DNA from: Streptomyces olivaceus
Lineage (GTDB): Bacteria; Actinomycetota; Actinomycetes; Streptomycetales; Streptomycetaceae
Assembly (NCBI RefSeq): GCF_000721235.1
Contig: NZ_JOFH01000004.1
Span: 186,001 to 250,000, forward strand
Direction of reading: 5' to 3'
DNA length: 64,000 nt
The first letter of the stretch is position 1. Every line of letters starts with the position of its first letter. Under the pieces are notes generated by a model. That model was given only the letters and a program-made list of their open reading frames with translations, searched no databases and had not been told where the DNA came from. This document shows, piece after piece, positions 1-9,582 of this stretch. The translations under genes and the position numbers were made by a program.

Positions 1-207
1 GAAGAAGGAGGCGACGACCTCGCCTGCCCGCTCCAGCCACCCGAAGACGGGGGTTCCGTCGCCGAACGCGTTCATCCCCCGGGTGCGGAGTGTCTCGGTC
101 ACCGTCAACTGCAGGGTGTGCGGGCCGGGTCGCGAGCGGAGGAACCCTTCGGTGCGGGCCAGGAAGTCGTCGAGGTCATGGGTGACGTGCCAGTCGTCCG
201 GATGCAT
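1..207 (-). CDS. GNAT family N-acetyltransferase, N-terminal part only
   Basis: The reading frame opens at an ATG at 207 (MHPDDWHVTHDLDDF) and runs off the left edge, so only about 69 N-terminal residues are present. The opening stretch followed by ETLRTRG and a PVFGWLE-like strand resembles a common Streptomyces group of GNAT-like acetyltransferases whose N-terminal half looks like this. No acetyl-CoA binding motif can be checked because it would lie beyond the edge. Substrate unknown. Family assignment is from resemblance only. Confidence 0.6.
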   Translation of the reverse strand, partial: MHPDDWHVTHDLDDFLARTEGFLRSRPGPHTLQLTVTETLRTRGMNAFGDGTPVFGWLERAGEVVASFF

Positions 208-362
208 GCTTCATGATGCCGAGCACGTCCGCCCCGCGCCCCCGCTTTTCCGGGCGGCCGGTCCCGTCCGTCTGCCATCCGCACCCGCCGGGGGGGGAGG
301 TGGGCGGGGGCGGTGAACCGGGGTTCGTGGAGGACGTGCCGGCCCGTGCGGGCGGTTGCCGG

Positions 363-1208
363 TCAGGGCACCAGGGCCGCGGCGAGTCCGGCCGGCCGGG
401 CGGCGAACGGGCTGTGGCTGCCGGGGAGGGTGCGTACGGTGAACGGGCTGTCCGGCATCGCCCGGTCCGCTTCCCTGATCATCAGGTCCTGCACCGCCGG
501 TGTCAGCGCGCGGTCCTCCGCACAGCGCACGAAGGTCCGCGGGATCCGCCCCCAGCGTTCGCCGGTCAACGTGACGGGGGTGGTCGGGACGGCCAGGGGC
601 AGGTCGGTGATCAGGGCGGAGCGCCGGCGGTCGAACAGGTGCGCCGGCGTGTCGTGGTAGTGGGCCCGGCGCAGCTCCTCGACGTAGCCGGGGTCCGGGG
701 AGAGCGGGTTGATCCGGATGGCGCCCAACTCCCCCGGGTCGCCGATGTGCAGGCCGTCGCCCTGTGCGGCGGCGTTCTCCGGCGTACCGAGGTAGTCGGC
801 GAACCGGGGCCGTGCGGCGGGGACGAACGCGGACAGGTAGACGATCCGGTCGACCAGTTCGGGGGCCCGCTCCGCGGCGAGTGACGCGGGGCCGCCGCCC
901 GCGCTGTGCGCGACGAGCACGACTTCACGGTACGGGCGGACCCGCCGCAGGGTCTCCAGGACGCGGTCGGCGCAGTCGTCCATGGTCACGTCGGCCAGCG
1001 GCGACTTCTCGTCGCGCAGGCCGGGTTGGCCGGGCCGGAGGTATCCGCTGGGCAGCGGGGCGTCGAGGCCGTGTCCCGGCAGGTCGACGGCCACGCTCGC
1101 GGCGCCGAGGCCGGCGAGTTCGCGCTGGGTCGCCGCCCACTGGGCGGAACTGTGCCAGGCGCCGTGGACCAGGACGAGGACGGTGCCGGACGGAGGGTGC
1201 TGTGTCAT
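363..1208 (-). CDS. alpha/beta-fold hydrolase
   Basis: A 281-residue cytosolic serine hydrolase. It starts MTQHPPSGTVLVLVHGAWHS, where the HG pair forms the oxyanion region. A VAHSAGGGPAS segment carries the nucleophile serine in a G/H-x-S-x-G elbow, and the C-terminal GSHSPF supplies the catalytic histidine. It resembles the salicylate-esterase/pyrethroid-hydrolase type of small alpha/beta hydrolases; the substrate is not predictable. A GTG at 1259 in the same frame would add 17 residues, but the extension lacks family character. It is divergent from the LysR gene at 1303, the usual layout for a LysR target. Confidence 0.8.
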   Translation of the reverse strand: MTQHPPSGTVLVLVHGAWHSSAQWAATQRELAGLGAASVAVDLPGHGLDAPLPSGYLRPGQPGLRDEKSPLADVTMDDCADRVLETLRRVRPYREVVLVAHSAGGGPASLAAERAPELVDRIVYLSAFVPAARPRFADYLGTPENAAAQGDGLHIGDPGELGAIRINPLSPDPGYVEELRRAHYHDTPAHLFDRRRSALITDLPLAVPTTPVTLTGERWGRIPRTFVRCAEDRALTPAVQDLMIREADRAMPDSPFTVRTLPGSHSPFAARPAGLAAALVP

Positions 1209-1248
1209 GTATGCATCCCAGCGCCCGGAGCCGCCCGTATCCAGTTCC

Positions 1249-1288
1249 AGATATGACACGCTGGCCGGTGATACCCACGAGATATGAC
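1249..1288. promoter_or_regulatory. direct repeats between hydrolase and LysR genes
   Basis: The 9-mer AGATATGAC occurs twice, at 1249-1257 and 1280-1288, 31 bp apart on the same face of the divergent spacer. A related inverted GTGTCAT sits at 1202-1208 over the hydrolase ATG. In such a GC-rich genome these AT-containing repeats are a good candidate for the LysR binding region. The role is inferred from position. Confidence 0.45.
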
Positions 1289-1302
1289 GGGAGGAGGCTG
1301 CC

Positions 1303-2235
1303 GTGGAGGTGCGTCATCTGCGGTACGCGCTGGCTCTCGCCGAGCACGGGCACTTCGGCCGGGCGGCCCGGGCGGTGGGCATCGCGCAGCCCCCGCTGTC
1401 GAAGCAGATCGCCGACCTGGAGCGCGAGGTGGGTGCGCGGCTGTTCGACCGCACCCGGCAGGGTGTGTTCCCGACGGCCGCGGGCCGGGCGTTCCTGGCG
1501 CGGGCCCGCACGGCGCTGGACGAGATCGCCGGGGCCGCCCTCGACGCGGGCCGGGCCGCCCGGGGCGAGACCGGCCGGCTGCGGCTGGGGTTCATCGCGT
1601 CGGCGCTGCTGGATCCCCTGCCCACCGTCCTGCACCGCTTCGGTCGCGAACGCCCCGACGTGCGGCTGGAGTTGCACGAGATGGGGACCAGTCGCAGCAC
1701 CGCCGCCCTCGTCGCCGGGGAACTGGACGTGGCCGTCACCCTCGGCCGGCCGCGCGGAGCCGGAGCCGAGCACCTGGTGTCAGTACCGATCGGGCACGAC
1801 CATCTGGTCGCCGTGGTGAGTACCGCGCACCCCTACGCGGGCCAACCGTCGGTGAGCGTCGGCCAGTTGCGGCGACAGCCGCTGATCGTGTCGTCCGGGA
1901 CGGACGAGCCCGCCGTCGTCGCCGGGCTGCACGCGCTGCTGGGCAAGGACTCGGAGGCGCTGTCGGGGGCGACCGTCGCCCGGGACATCCACACGATCAT
2001 CGGCCTCGCCGCCTCGGGCGTCGGTGTCGGCCTGGGACCCTCCCGGATGCTGGCCGCGGCTCGTCCGGGCGTCCGGTTCTGCGAGGTGGCCCCGCGTACG
2101 GCCCTGCCCGACCTGGTGCTGTCCTTCGGCGCCCGCGACCACTCCCCCGTACTGGCCGCCTTCCTGGACACCGTCCGCAGGAACTGCCCCGACGTGGGCG
2201 CCGCCCTGGACCGGCGGTCGGCCCGGCCCGGCTGA
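1303..2235 (+). CDS. LysR family transcriptional regulator
   Basis: A 310-residue regulator. The N-terminal winged helix is at residues 1-60 (MEVRHLRYALALAEHGHFGRAA, then QPPLSKQIADLE as recognition helix and LFDRTRQGV as wing). The effector-binding domain follows from about residue 90 (LRLGFIASALLDPLPTVL onward). It starts at GTG 1303, seven nt behind a GAGGAGG ribosome site. It faces a divergent hydrolase gene, which it probably controls together with itself. Length and domain order are typical for the family. Confidence 0.9.
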   Translation: MEVRHLRYALALAEHGHFGRAARAVGIAQPPLSKQIADLEREVGARLFDRTRQGVFPTAAGRAFLARARTALDEIAGAALDAGRAARGETGRLRLGFIASALLDPLPTVLHRFGRERPDVRLELHEMGTSRSTAALVAGELDVAVTLGRPRGAGAEHLVSVPIGHDHLVAVVSTAHPYAGQPSVSVGQLRRQPLIVSSGTDEPAVVAGLHALLGKDSEALSGATVARDIHTIIGLAASGVGVGLGPSRMLAAARPGVRFCEVAPRTALPDLVLSFGARDHSPVLAAFLDTVRRNCPDVGAALDRRSARPG

Positions 2236-2355
2236 GGCCCGGGGCGCCGGTGGGACACGCCTCGGCGACGGGGCCCGCCAGGTGCAGTGCGGGGGACGCA
2301 CCTCGGGAGCGCCGCGTCCAGACGGTTGCCGGCCGGGCGGGGCCCCCGCGTGTCC

Positions 2356-2375
2356 GGGCCCGTCATGACGGGCCC
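2356..2375. terminator. perfect palindrome at convergent gene ends
   Basis: GGGCCCGTCATGACGGGCCC is a perfect 20-bp palindrome lying between the LysR gene and the convergent Atu4866-family gene, and it overlaps the latter's stop codon (2363-2365). It can form an 8-bp GC stem with a 4-nt loop in transcripts from either side. It is read as a bidirectional factor-independent terminator without a U tract, as is common in Streptomyces. Confidence 0.5.
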
Positions 2376-2695
2376 TGCTCCCGATACAGCACGAGGTGTT
2401 CGTGGTACAGCACTCCGTCACGGATGTCGCCCGTCGCGGTGAACCCGGTGTCGTCGACGTAGTCCAGGTGGCTGCCGGTGACCGTGTACCGGCCGGTGTA
2501 CGCGCTGCGCCGGTCGCCGCGCGCCTCGTCGTAGCGGCCGTTCGGCAGCAGCTGCTGACGGATGTATCCGTCAGCGGTTACCCAGGTCCCTACGACGTCG
2601 GGGTGCGTGGGACGATCGGTGTCCGCGGAACGGTCGTGGTCCGCGGAGCCATCACTGTTCCTGGAGCGGTCGGTGTCGGTGGGGCGGCCGGTCAT
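2363..2695 (-). CDS. Atu4866-domain protein
   Basis: A 110-residue protein. From about residue 35 it matches the small Atu4866 beta-barrel-like family (VVGTWVTADGYIRQQLLPNG, then RYDEARG and a DYVDDTGFTATGDI segment). The function of that family is unknown. The first 34 residues are a low-complexity D/R/S/T tract made of near-repeats such as DTDRS, DHDRS and DTDRP, which is not part of the family and may be disordered. The start at 2695 was chosen because upstream codons in frame are Arg-rich noise. The gene is monocistronic and convergent with the LysR gene. Confidence 0.75.
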   Translation of the reverse strand: MTGRPTDTDRSRNSDGSADHDRSADTDRPTHPDVVGTWVTADGYIRQQLLPNGRYDEARGDRRSAYTGRYTVTGSHLDYVDDTGFTATGDIRDGVLYHEHLVLYREQGPS

Positions 2696-2885
2696 GGCGG
2701 GGTCCTCTGCTCGGTGGTGTGGCTGCGTGCTCCACCGAGTCTGTGCGGGGCGCCGACGGCCGGCCAGGACACGGGCAGCCCGGGTGCGGCACACCCCGGA
2801 AGCCCGCGGCCACTCCGGAAGCCCGCGGCCGACCGGACCGCGCCGCACCCCGGGGGGCCGGCAGCTCGCCTCGGCGGCCCGGCGG

Positions 2886-3848
2886 TCAACCGGTCAGCAC
2901 GATCCGGCCGAAGACCTCGCCGGCGTCCATCCTCCGGTGCGCCTCGGCCGCCTGTGCCAGGGGCAGCACCTCGTGGACGACCGTCTCCAGCTCCCCGCGC
3001 CCCGCGGCGGCGAACTGCTCGGCCCGCACGGCGTGCAGCTCGGCTGCGGAAACGGTGGCCGCGCTGAAGGTGGCGAAGGACATCGACTTCTGGAAGGACG
3101 CCATCAGACGGGTGCCGAAGTCCGCGGGAGGCTGCCCCGCTACCGCGCCGACGACCACCATCCGGCCGTTGGGCGCGAGCCTGTCGAAGTAGTCGGGCAG
3201 TTCCGCCCCGGCCACGACGTCCACGATGACGTCGTAGGCCCGGGGAGCGTCCGCGTCGCCCTGCCCCGAGCGGTCCAGGACATGGGTCGCGCCGAGCCCG
3301 CGCAGACGCTCGCCCCTGGCCGCCGACGACGTCGTGACCGCCACCGCGGCGGCACCGCCGCGGGCGGCGAGCTGGACCGTCATGATCCCGATGCTGCCGG
3401 CCGCGCCGCGCACCAGCACCGACTCGCCGGGGGCGAAGCGGGCGTGGGCGAGCCCGAAGTGGGCCACCACGCCGGCGCTTCCGAGCGTCACCGCGTCCAC
3501 GGCGGACAGGCCGGCCGGCAGGGTGAGGAGCTCGTCGGCCGGGGCGGTGGCCTGCTCGGCGTAGCCGCCGCCCGCTCCGGTCGGCGCCCACACCCGCCGG
3601 CCGGTCCAGGCGGTGTCGACGCCGGCGCCGACCGCCGTCACGGTGCCCACGACCTCGACACCGGGGACGTACCCCTCCCGGAAGCCGTAGGAGGCCAGCG
3701 CGCCGCTGCGGATCACGGCATCGGCCCCACTCACGCCGATGGTCTCGGTGTCGACCAGTACCTCTCCCGCGGCGGGGACGGGAGCCGGCAGGTCGACGAC
3801 CGCCAGACCGTCGGGGCCGCCGAACGCCTGGATCTCCACTGCCTTCAT
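2886..3848 (-). CDS. zinc-independent medium-chain dehydrogenase/quinone oxidoreductase
   Basis: A 320-residue NADPH:quinone-reductase-like MDR enzyme. The N-terminal GroES-like domain starts MKAVEIQAFGGPDGL and contains VPGVEVVGTVTAVG. The Rossmann half has GAAGSIGIMTVQLAA as nucleotide-binding loop. The structural-zinc cysteine cluster of classical alcohol dehydrogenases is absent. The start has a GAGGAGA ribosome site. The gene is divergent from a TetR gene with a palindromic operator between them, so it is the probable repressor target, perhaps for reactive carbonyl or quinone detoxification. Confidence 0.88.
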   Translation of the reverse strand: MKAVEIQAFGGPDGLAVVDLPAPVPAAGEVLVDTETIGVSGADAVIRSGALASYGFREGYVPGVEVVGTVTAVGAGVDTAWTGRRVWAPTGAGGGYAEQATAPADELLTLPAGLSAVDAVTLGSAGVVAHFGLAHARFAPGESVLVRGAAGSIGIMTVQLAARGGAAAVAVTTSSAARGERLRGLGATHVLDRSGQGDADAPRAYDVIVDVVAGAELPDYFDRLAPNGRMVVVGAVAGQPPADFGTRLMASFQKSMSFATFSAATVSAAELHAVRAEQFAAAGRGELETVVHEVLPLAQAAEAHRRMDAGEVFGRIVLTG

Positions 3849-3917
3849 GTGCCGTCGTCTCCTCGTGCGGTGCCGGTACCGGAACGTGCCCTTCGGACGC
3901 TAACGGACGCCACCGTC

Positions 3918-3932
3918 CACTTCGCTAAAGTG
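3918..3932. promoter_or_regulatory. TetR operator overlapping a leaderless promoter
   Basis: CACTT-cgcta-AAGTG is an imperfect palindrome between the oxidoreductase and the TetR gene. A -10 hexamer TAAAGT (3926-3931) lies inside it and is followed by exactly 7 nt and the GTG at 3939, the geometry of a leaderless transcript. A repressor bound here would block RNA polymerase, so autoregulation is likely. Confidence 0.55.
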
Positions 3933-3938
3933 AGAGCG

Positions 3939-4565
3939 GTGACCGGTCAAGTGACTCATCCCCTGCGCTCCGACGCCCGGGACAACCGCGAGCGCATCCT
4001 CGACGCGGCCCGCGCGCTGTTCGCCGCCGAGGGGCTGCACGTGCCGATGCGGGAGGTCGCCCGGCGGGCCGGCGTCGGGCCCGCCACCCTGTACCGGCGG
4101 TTCCCGACCAAGCAGGAGTTGGTCACCGAGGCGTTCGCGGACCAGCTGCGCGCGTGCCGGGTGATCGTCGACGAGGGGCTCGCCCACCCGGACCCCTGGC
4201 GCGGTTTCTGTCTCGTCGTCGAGAAGACCTGCGAGCTGCACGCGCGGCATCCGGGTTTCACCGAGGCGTTCATGGCGGCCTATCCGAACGCGATGGACTT
4301 CGCCGCGGCCCGCGCGTACTCGCTCAGGTCCGTCGGTGAACTGGCCCGGCGCGCCCAGCGCGCCGGCGGTCTGCGGCCGGACTTCGTCCTGGGCGACCTG
4401 ATTCTCATGATCATGGCCAACCGGGGCATCGGGGCCGCGTCGACGACCGCTCGCGTCGCGGCCTCCCGGCGCTTCGCCGCGCTGGTGATCCAGGCATTCC
4501 GGGCCTCGTCGGAGCGCGTGCCGCTGCCGCCGGTGCCGCCGCTGGGGCCCGCGTCACCCGGCTGA
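3939..4565 (+). CDS. TetR family transcriptional regulator
   Basis: A 208-residue repressor. The helix-turn-helix occupies about residues 12-60 (DARDNRERILDAARALF, then REVARRAGVGPATLYRRFPT with recognition helix GPATLYRRF). The C-terminal ligand domain resembles the SbtR/TetR_C group. Of three in-frame GTG codons (3930, 3939, 3951) I chose 3939 because a TAAAGT -10 box ends 7 nt before it. It is divergent from the MDR oxidoreductase and presumably represses it. Confidence 0.88.
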   Translation: MTGQVTHPLRSDARDNRERILDAARALFAAEGLHVPMREVARRAGVGPATLYRRFPTKQELVTEAFADQLRACRVIVDEGLAHPDPWRGFCLVVEKTCELHARHPGFTEAFMAAYPNAMDFAAARAYSLRSVGELARRAQRAGGLRPDFVLGDLILMIMANRGIGAASTTARVAASRRFAALVIQAFRASSERVPLPPVPPLGPASPG

Positions 4566-4620
4566 CCCGGTCGGCCCACGGCGGGCGTTTCCTCCCGGGC
4601 CGACGCTCGTTGGGGCGGAC

Positions 4621-4824
4621 ATGATCAAGAAGCTCGCCTGTGTCTCCGTCCTGGCCGCCGCCCTGCTGGCCTCCGCTCCCCTCGCAGAGGCCGCCCCCGT
4701 GCCCGATCCGTCCGCCGGTGTCCCCGGTGGCCCGCTCCTGAACGGGCTGCTCGGATCGCTGGAGGTGGGGCACCCCGCCACCTCGCCGCAGTCGCTCCTG
4801 CCCGCGGGCATCCTCGGCAGGTGA
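4621..4824 (+). CDS. small secreted hypothetical protein
   Basis: A 67-residue protein with a clear Sec signal peptide: MIKKLACVSVLAAALLASAP followed by an LAEAA cleavage region near residue 24. The mature part is about 43 residues, rich in Pro, Gly and Leu, with no cysteines and no family I recognise. The ribosome site is weak (GGGGCGG). It starts 56 nt after the TetR gene and may be co-transcribed. Small exported proteins of this type are common in Streptomyces, and no function is assigned. Confidence 0.6.
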   Translation: MIKKLACVSVLAAALLASAPLAEAAPVPDPSAGVPGGPLLNGLLGSLEVGHPATSPQSLLPAGILGR

Positions 4825-4870
4825 CGGACGCCGGGCGGTCGGGGGCTCTCGCCCCGGCCCGCCCGGCGGT

Positions 4871-5583
4871 TCAGAGGAACTGCTGCAGCACGAGCACCAC
4901 GGCGCCCGCGACCGCGAGTGCCGTGGCCGCCGTACGGGTCCTCCGGACGTTCAGCCGCCGGGTCAGGGGCCCGGCGAGCAGCACGCCGGCCACGGCGGCG
5001 GGCGCGAGGAGCACGGTGCCCCGCAACGCGTGGGCGCCGACCGTGCCGGCCGCCGTCAGCGCGGTGAGGCTCATCAGGGAGCCGACGAGGAAGAAGGCGC
5101 TCATGGTGGCGCGCAGTTCGGGGCCGCTGAGCCGCTGCCACACCATCGCCATGGGCGGTCCGCCGATGGACGTGGCCGTGCCCATCAGGCCCGAGGCCAT
5201 CCCGGCCAGGACCACCGCCGAGCGCCGTTGGCTCGGTACGAAGCCCGCGACGCTCACGACGGCCCCGGTGAGGACGACCCCCGCGATCAGCAGGGCGAGG
5301 TGGCGGGCGGGAAGGGCGACGACGAGCAGTGTGCCCGCCAGGACGCCCGGCAGCCGGCCGACCAGGGCCCAGACCAGGCCGCGCAGGTCGGCCCGGCCGC
5401 GTTCGCGCAGGAGCACCGTCGCCGTCACGCCGGAGGCGAGCAGCAGGACGGCCGTGGGGGCGAGCGCCGGGTCCACGAGGGAGAAGACCGGTGCGGCGAG
5501 CATGCCGAGCCCGAAGCCGATGGAGACCTGGAGCAGCGCGCCGACGGCCACCGTGACCGAGAGCACCACGAGTTCCGGCCCGG

Positions 5584-5593
<10 letters not shown>
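4871..5593 (-). CDS. TauE/SafE family sulfite/anion exporter
   Basis: A 240-residue polytopic membrane protein of the TauE/SafE (former DUF81) type. The first half starts VGLTGPELVVLSVTVAVGAL with a GFGLGMLAAPVF motif, and the second repeat has MGTATSIGGPPMAMVWQ, the paired glycine-rich signatures of the family. Eight or so helices are visible. The GTG start at 5593 overlaps the end of the upstream ABC ATPase gene by 10 bp, making it the last gene of the importer operon. Family members export sulfite, sulfoacetate or other organic anions. The substrate here is unknown. Confidence 0.85.
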
Positions 5594-6622
<1,029 letters not shown>

Positions 6623-6630
<8 letters not shown>

Positions 6631-7636
6631 GGTCGAGCTCCTCGGAGAAGTGGCAGGCGGCCGAGCGGCCCTCGCCCGCCGGGCGCGGCACCGGCCGCTC
6701 CCGGACGCAGCGCTCGCGCACCAGGGGGCAGCGGGCCTGGAAGACGCAGCCGGCGGGCACCGCGCTCAGCTCGGGCGGGCTGCCGGGAACGGCGGGCAGC
6801 GGCCGTCCGCGCACGCTGTCCTCGGGGACCGAGTCGAGCAGTCCGCGGGTGTAGGGGTGGCGGGGTGCGGCGAAGACGTCGCGGACGGGGCCGTTCTCCA
6901 CGACGGTGCCCGCGTACATGACCACCACGTCGTCGGCGCGCTGGGCGACCACGGCCAGGTCGTGGGTGATCAGGACGACGGCCATGTCCCGCTCGTCCTG
7001 GAGGTCCCGCAGCAGCCGCATGATCTGCGCCTGCACGGTGACGTCGAGGGCGGTGGTGGGTTCGTCGGCGATGAGCACATCGGGGGCGAGGGCGACGGCC
7101 ATCGCGATGAGCAGCCGCTGCCGCATGCCGCCGGAGAACTGGTGCGGGTAGGACCGGGCGCGCTGTCGCGGCTCGGGGATGCCCACCCTGGTCATCAGCT
7201 CGATCGCCTTCTCCCGGGCCTGGCGGCGGGAGAGTCTCCGGTGGATGCGGAAGGGTTCGCCGATCTGCCGGCCCACCGGCTGCACCGGGTTGAGGGCGGT
7301 CAGCGCGTCCTGGAAGACGATGGACAGCACCGGACCGGCCAGCCGGCGGCGCTGCGCCGGGCTCATGCGGAGCGTGTCGTCGCCCCTGACCCGTACCGCC
7401 CCGCCGGTCACCGCCGCCGCGGGGTCGAGGAGTCCGACGACGGACAGGGCCGTCATCGACTTGCCGCAGCCGGACTCCCCCAGCAGGGCCAGGGTGCGGC
7501 CGCGGCGGACGCTGAAGCTGACCCCGTCGACCGCCCGTACGGTCCCCGAGGGCGTACTCAGCTCCACGCACAGTCCCTCGACGTCGAGGGCCGGGGTGTC
7601 GGCGTCGGAACGCGTGGGCGGGCTGGTGGTCGTCAC
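6623..7636 (-). CDS. oligopeptide/dipeptide-type ABC transporter ATP-binding protein (D subunit)
   Basis: A 337-residue DppD/OppD-type ATPase. Walker A is [20 protein letters not shown], the signature is [15 protein letters not shown], and Walker B is [17 protein letters not shown]. The C-terminal oligopeptide domain has a [14 protein letters not shown] cysteine cluster. The GTG start at 7636 shares a GTGA overlap with the stop of the C-subunit permease gene, showing translational coupling. Confidence 0.93.
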
Positions 7637-8637
7637 GGGATCATCTCCGGGGGTACGGGGGCCGAGCGGGGCCGGCGCCTCTTGGGCAGCGTCAGGCGCC
7701 AGCGCTGGGCGGGGTCGGTGGCGATGCGGGCCCAGGCGGCGAGCACCGTCGCGGACACGGTGGTGAGCACGATGGCCAGGCCCGGCAGCACGGTGATCCA
7801 CCAGGCGGTCTGCAGGTACTGCCGCCCCTGGGCGACCATGAGGCCCCAGCTGACGTCCGGGGGCTGGATGCCGATGCCGAGGAAGCTGAGCGAGGACTCG
7901 GTGAGCATGACGAAGCAGAAGTCGAGGGTGGCGACGGTCAGCAGGGTCGGCAGGGCGATCGGCAGGACATGCCGGTAGATGATCATGCGGCTGGGGGTGC
8001 CGAAGGTGCGGGCCGCGTCCACGAAGAGGCGGCTGCGCAGCTCGGCCGCCTCCGCGCGCGCGGTGCGCAGGTATACGGGGATGCGGGTCACGGCCAGGAT
8101 CAGTACGAGGTTCAGCGCGCTGGGCGAGAAGACGTAGAGGACGACGACCGCGATCAGCAGCGAGGGGAAGCTGAGGATCACGTCGGCGACCCGCATCGCG
8201 ACGCTCTCGCGGCGTCCGCCGTGGTAGCCGGCCCACAGTCCGAGGGCCGAGCCGATGGCGAGGGAGCACAGCACGGCGGGGACGGCCACGGAGAGGGTGG
8301 TGGCCGTCGCCTCGACCAGCCGGGCCACCATGCTGCGTCCCAGGACGTCGGTGCCGAGCAGCCCGTACACCCCGTCGTCCAGGGACGGTGGCCGCAGGGA
8401 GGCGTCGAGTTCCTGGCGCCGGGCGCGGTCGCCGATGGCCGGGCGGCCGAAGAGGGCCACGAGGGCGACCACGGCGATGATCACGGCGCCGACGGCCGCG
8501 GCCCGGTCGCGGCCCAGCATCCGCCAGTGGCTCGGCCGGCGGGGGCGGGCGGCGGACGCCCCACCCGCGGCGTCCGCCACGTCGGTGGTGTCCGGGGAGT
8601 TGGTGGCTTCCGGGGCGTCGGTCTCTTCTCGGGGCAT
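7633..8637 (-). CDS. dipeptide-type ABC transporter permease (C subunit)
   Basis: A 334-residue inner-membrane permease of the DppC/OppC type. A long hydrophilic N-terminus (about 45 residues, T/D/A-rich) precedes the first helix. The binding-protein-dependent transport loop is near [18 protein letters not shown], and a late [16 protein letters not shown] motif is characteristic of C subunits. The ATG at 8637 has a GAAGGAAG ribosome site. A GTG at 8655, overlapping the preceding stop as GTGA, is an alternative start. It pairs with the B subunit to form the channel. Confidence 0.92.
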   Translation of the reverse strand: MPREETDAPEATNSPDTTDVADAAGGASAARPRRPSHWRMLGRDRAAAVGAVIIAVVALVALFGRPAIGDRARRQELDASLRPPSLDDGVYGLLGTDVLGRSMVARLVEATATTLSVAVPAVLCSLAIGSALGLWAGYHGGRRESVAMRVADVILSFPSLLIAVVVLYVFSPSALNLVLILAVTRIPVYLRTARAEAAELRSRLFVDAARTFGTPSRMIIYRHVLPIALPTLLTVATLDFCFVMLTESSLSFLGIGIQPPDVSWGLMVAQGRQYLQTAWWITVLPGLAIVLTTVSATVLAAWARIATDPAQRWRLTLPKRRRPRSAPVPPEMIP

Positions 8638-8651
8638 GGTGCTTCCTTCGC

Positions 8652-9581
8652 TCACGCCGGCACCGCCTGACGCACGCGGGGGTCGGTCAGCGCGTGGCAG
8701 ACGTCGACGAGGATGTTGAGCGCGAAGATCGTCACGGCGGTCATGAGCACGGCCGCCTGGAGGACCGCGAAGTCGCGCTGCAGGATGGAGTCGATCATGA
8801 GCTTGCCGATGCCGGGCCAGCCGAAGATCGTCTCGACGATCACCGCGCCGTTGACGAGGCCCACGGCCAGGTCGCCGGCCACGGTGAGGACCGGGGTCAC
8901 GGCGTTGCGCAGGGCGTGGCCGAAGACGACGCGCCGGGGCGTGGCGCCCTTGCTCCGGGCGATCTTGACGTAGGGCGCGGACAGCGCGGTGACCATGCTG
9001 CCGCGCACCACCTGGACGAGGACGCCGAAGGGGCGGATCAGCAGGGTGGCGACGGGCAGCACCCAGATCTCGGGGCCGCCGATCGTGCCCGAGGTGGGCA
9101 GCAGGCCGAGGCTGACGCCGAAGACCAGGACGCCCATGACCGCGAACCAGAAGTCGGGAATGCTGGCGGCCGTCATCGACAGCAGGCTCGCGATCCGGTC
9201 GATCGGGGAGTTGGGCCGGTAGGCGGCGAGGCTGCCCACCAGTACGGCCCCGGTGACGGCCAGCAGCATGGTGACGCCGGCGAGTTGCAGGGTGACGGGG
9301 AAGGCGTCGAAGACCATCTCGCCGGCCGGCCGGCCGGTCCGCAGCGAGGTGCCGAAGTCCAGGTGGGCCGCGTCGGTGAGGTAGTTCCACAGCTGGACGG
9401 GGATCGACAGGTCGAAGCCGTGCGCGGCGGAGAACTCGGCCCGCTGCTCGGGCGTGGCGCTCAGCGGCAGGTAGAGGTCGACGGGGTTGCCGGTCATCCG
9501 GGCCAGGAAGAACACGCCGAGGACGACGCAGACCAGGGGGACGGCGCTGGAGAGGATGCGTGTGCGCAGGAACGGGATCAT
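8652..9581 (-). CDS. dipeptide-type ABC transporter permease (B subunit)
   Basis: A 309-residue DppB/OppB-type permease. The first helix starts MIPFLRTRILSSAVPLVCVV, followed by a periplasmic-side loop with GNPVDLYLPLSATPEQ. The cytoplasmic coupling loop is in the ARSKGATPRRVVFGHALRNA region, and the VETIFGWPGIGKL motif is family-specific. It starts one nt after the binding-protein stop codon, so the operon order is A-B-C-D-F-TauE. Confidence 0.93.
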   Translation of the reverse strand: MIPFLRTRILSSAVPLVCVVLGVFFLARMTGNPVDLYLPLSATPEQRAEFSAAHGFDLSIPVQLWNYLTDAAHLDFGTSLRTGRPAGEMVFDAFPVTLQLAGVTMLLAVTGAVLVGSLAAYRPNSPIDRIASLLSMTAASIPDFWFAVMGVLVFGVSLGLLPTSGTIGGPEIWVLPVATLLIRPFGVLVQVVRGSMVTALSAPYVKIARSKGATPRRVVFGHALRNAVTPVLTVAGDLAVGLVNGAVIVETIFGWPGIGKLMIDSILQRDFAVLQAAVLMTAVTIFALNILVDVCHALTDPRVRQAVPA

Positions 9582-9582
9582 G

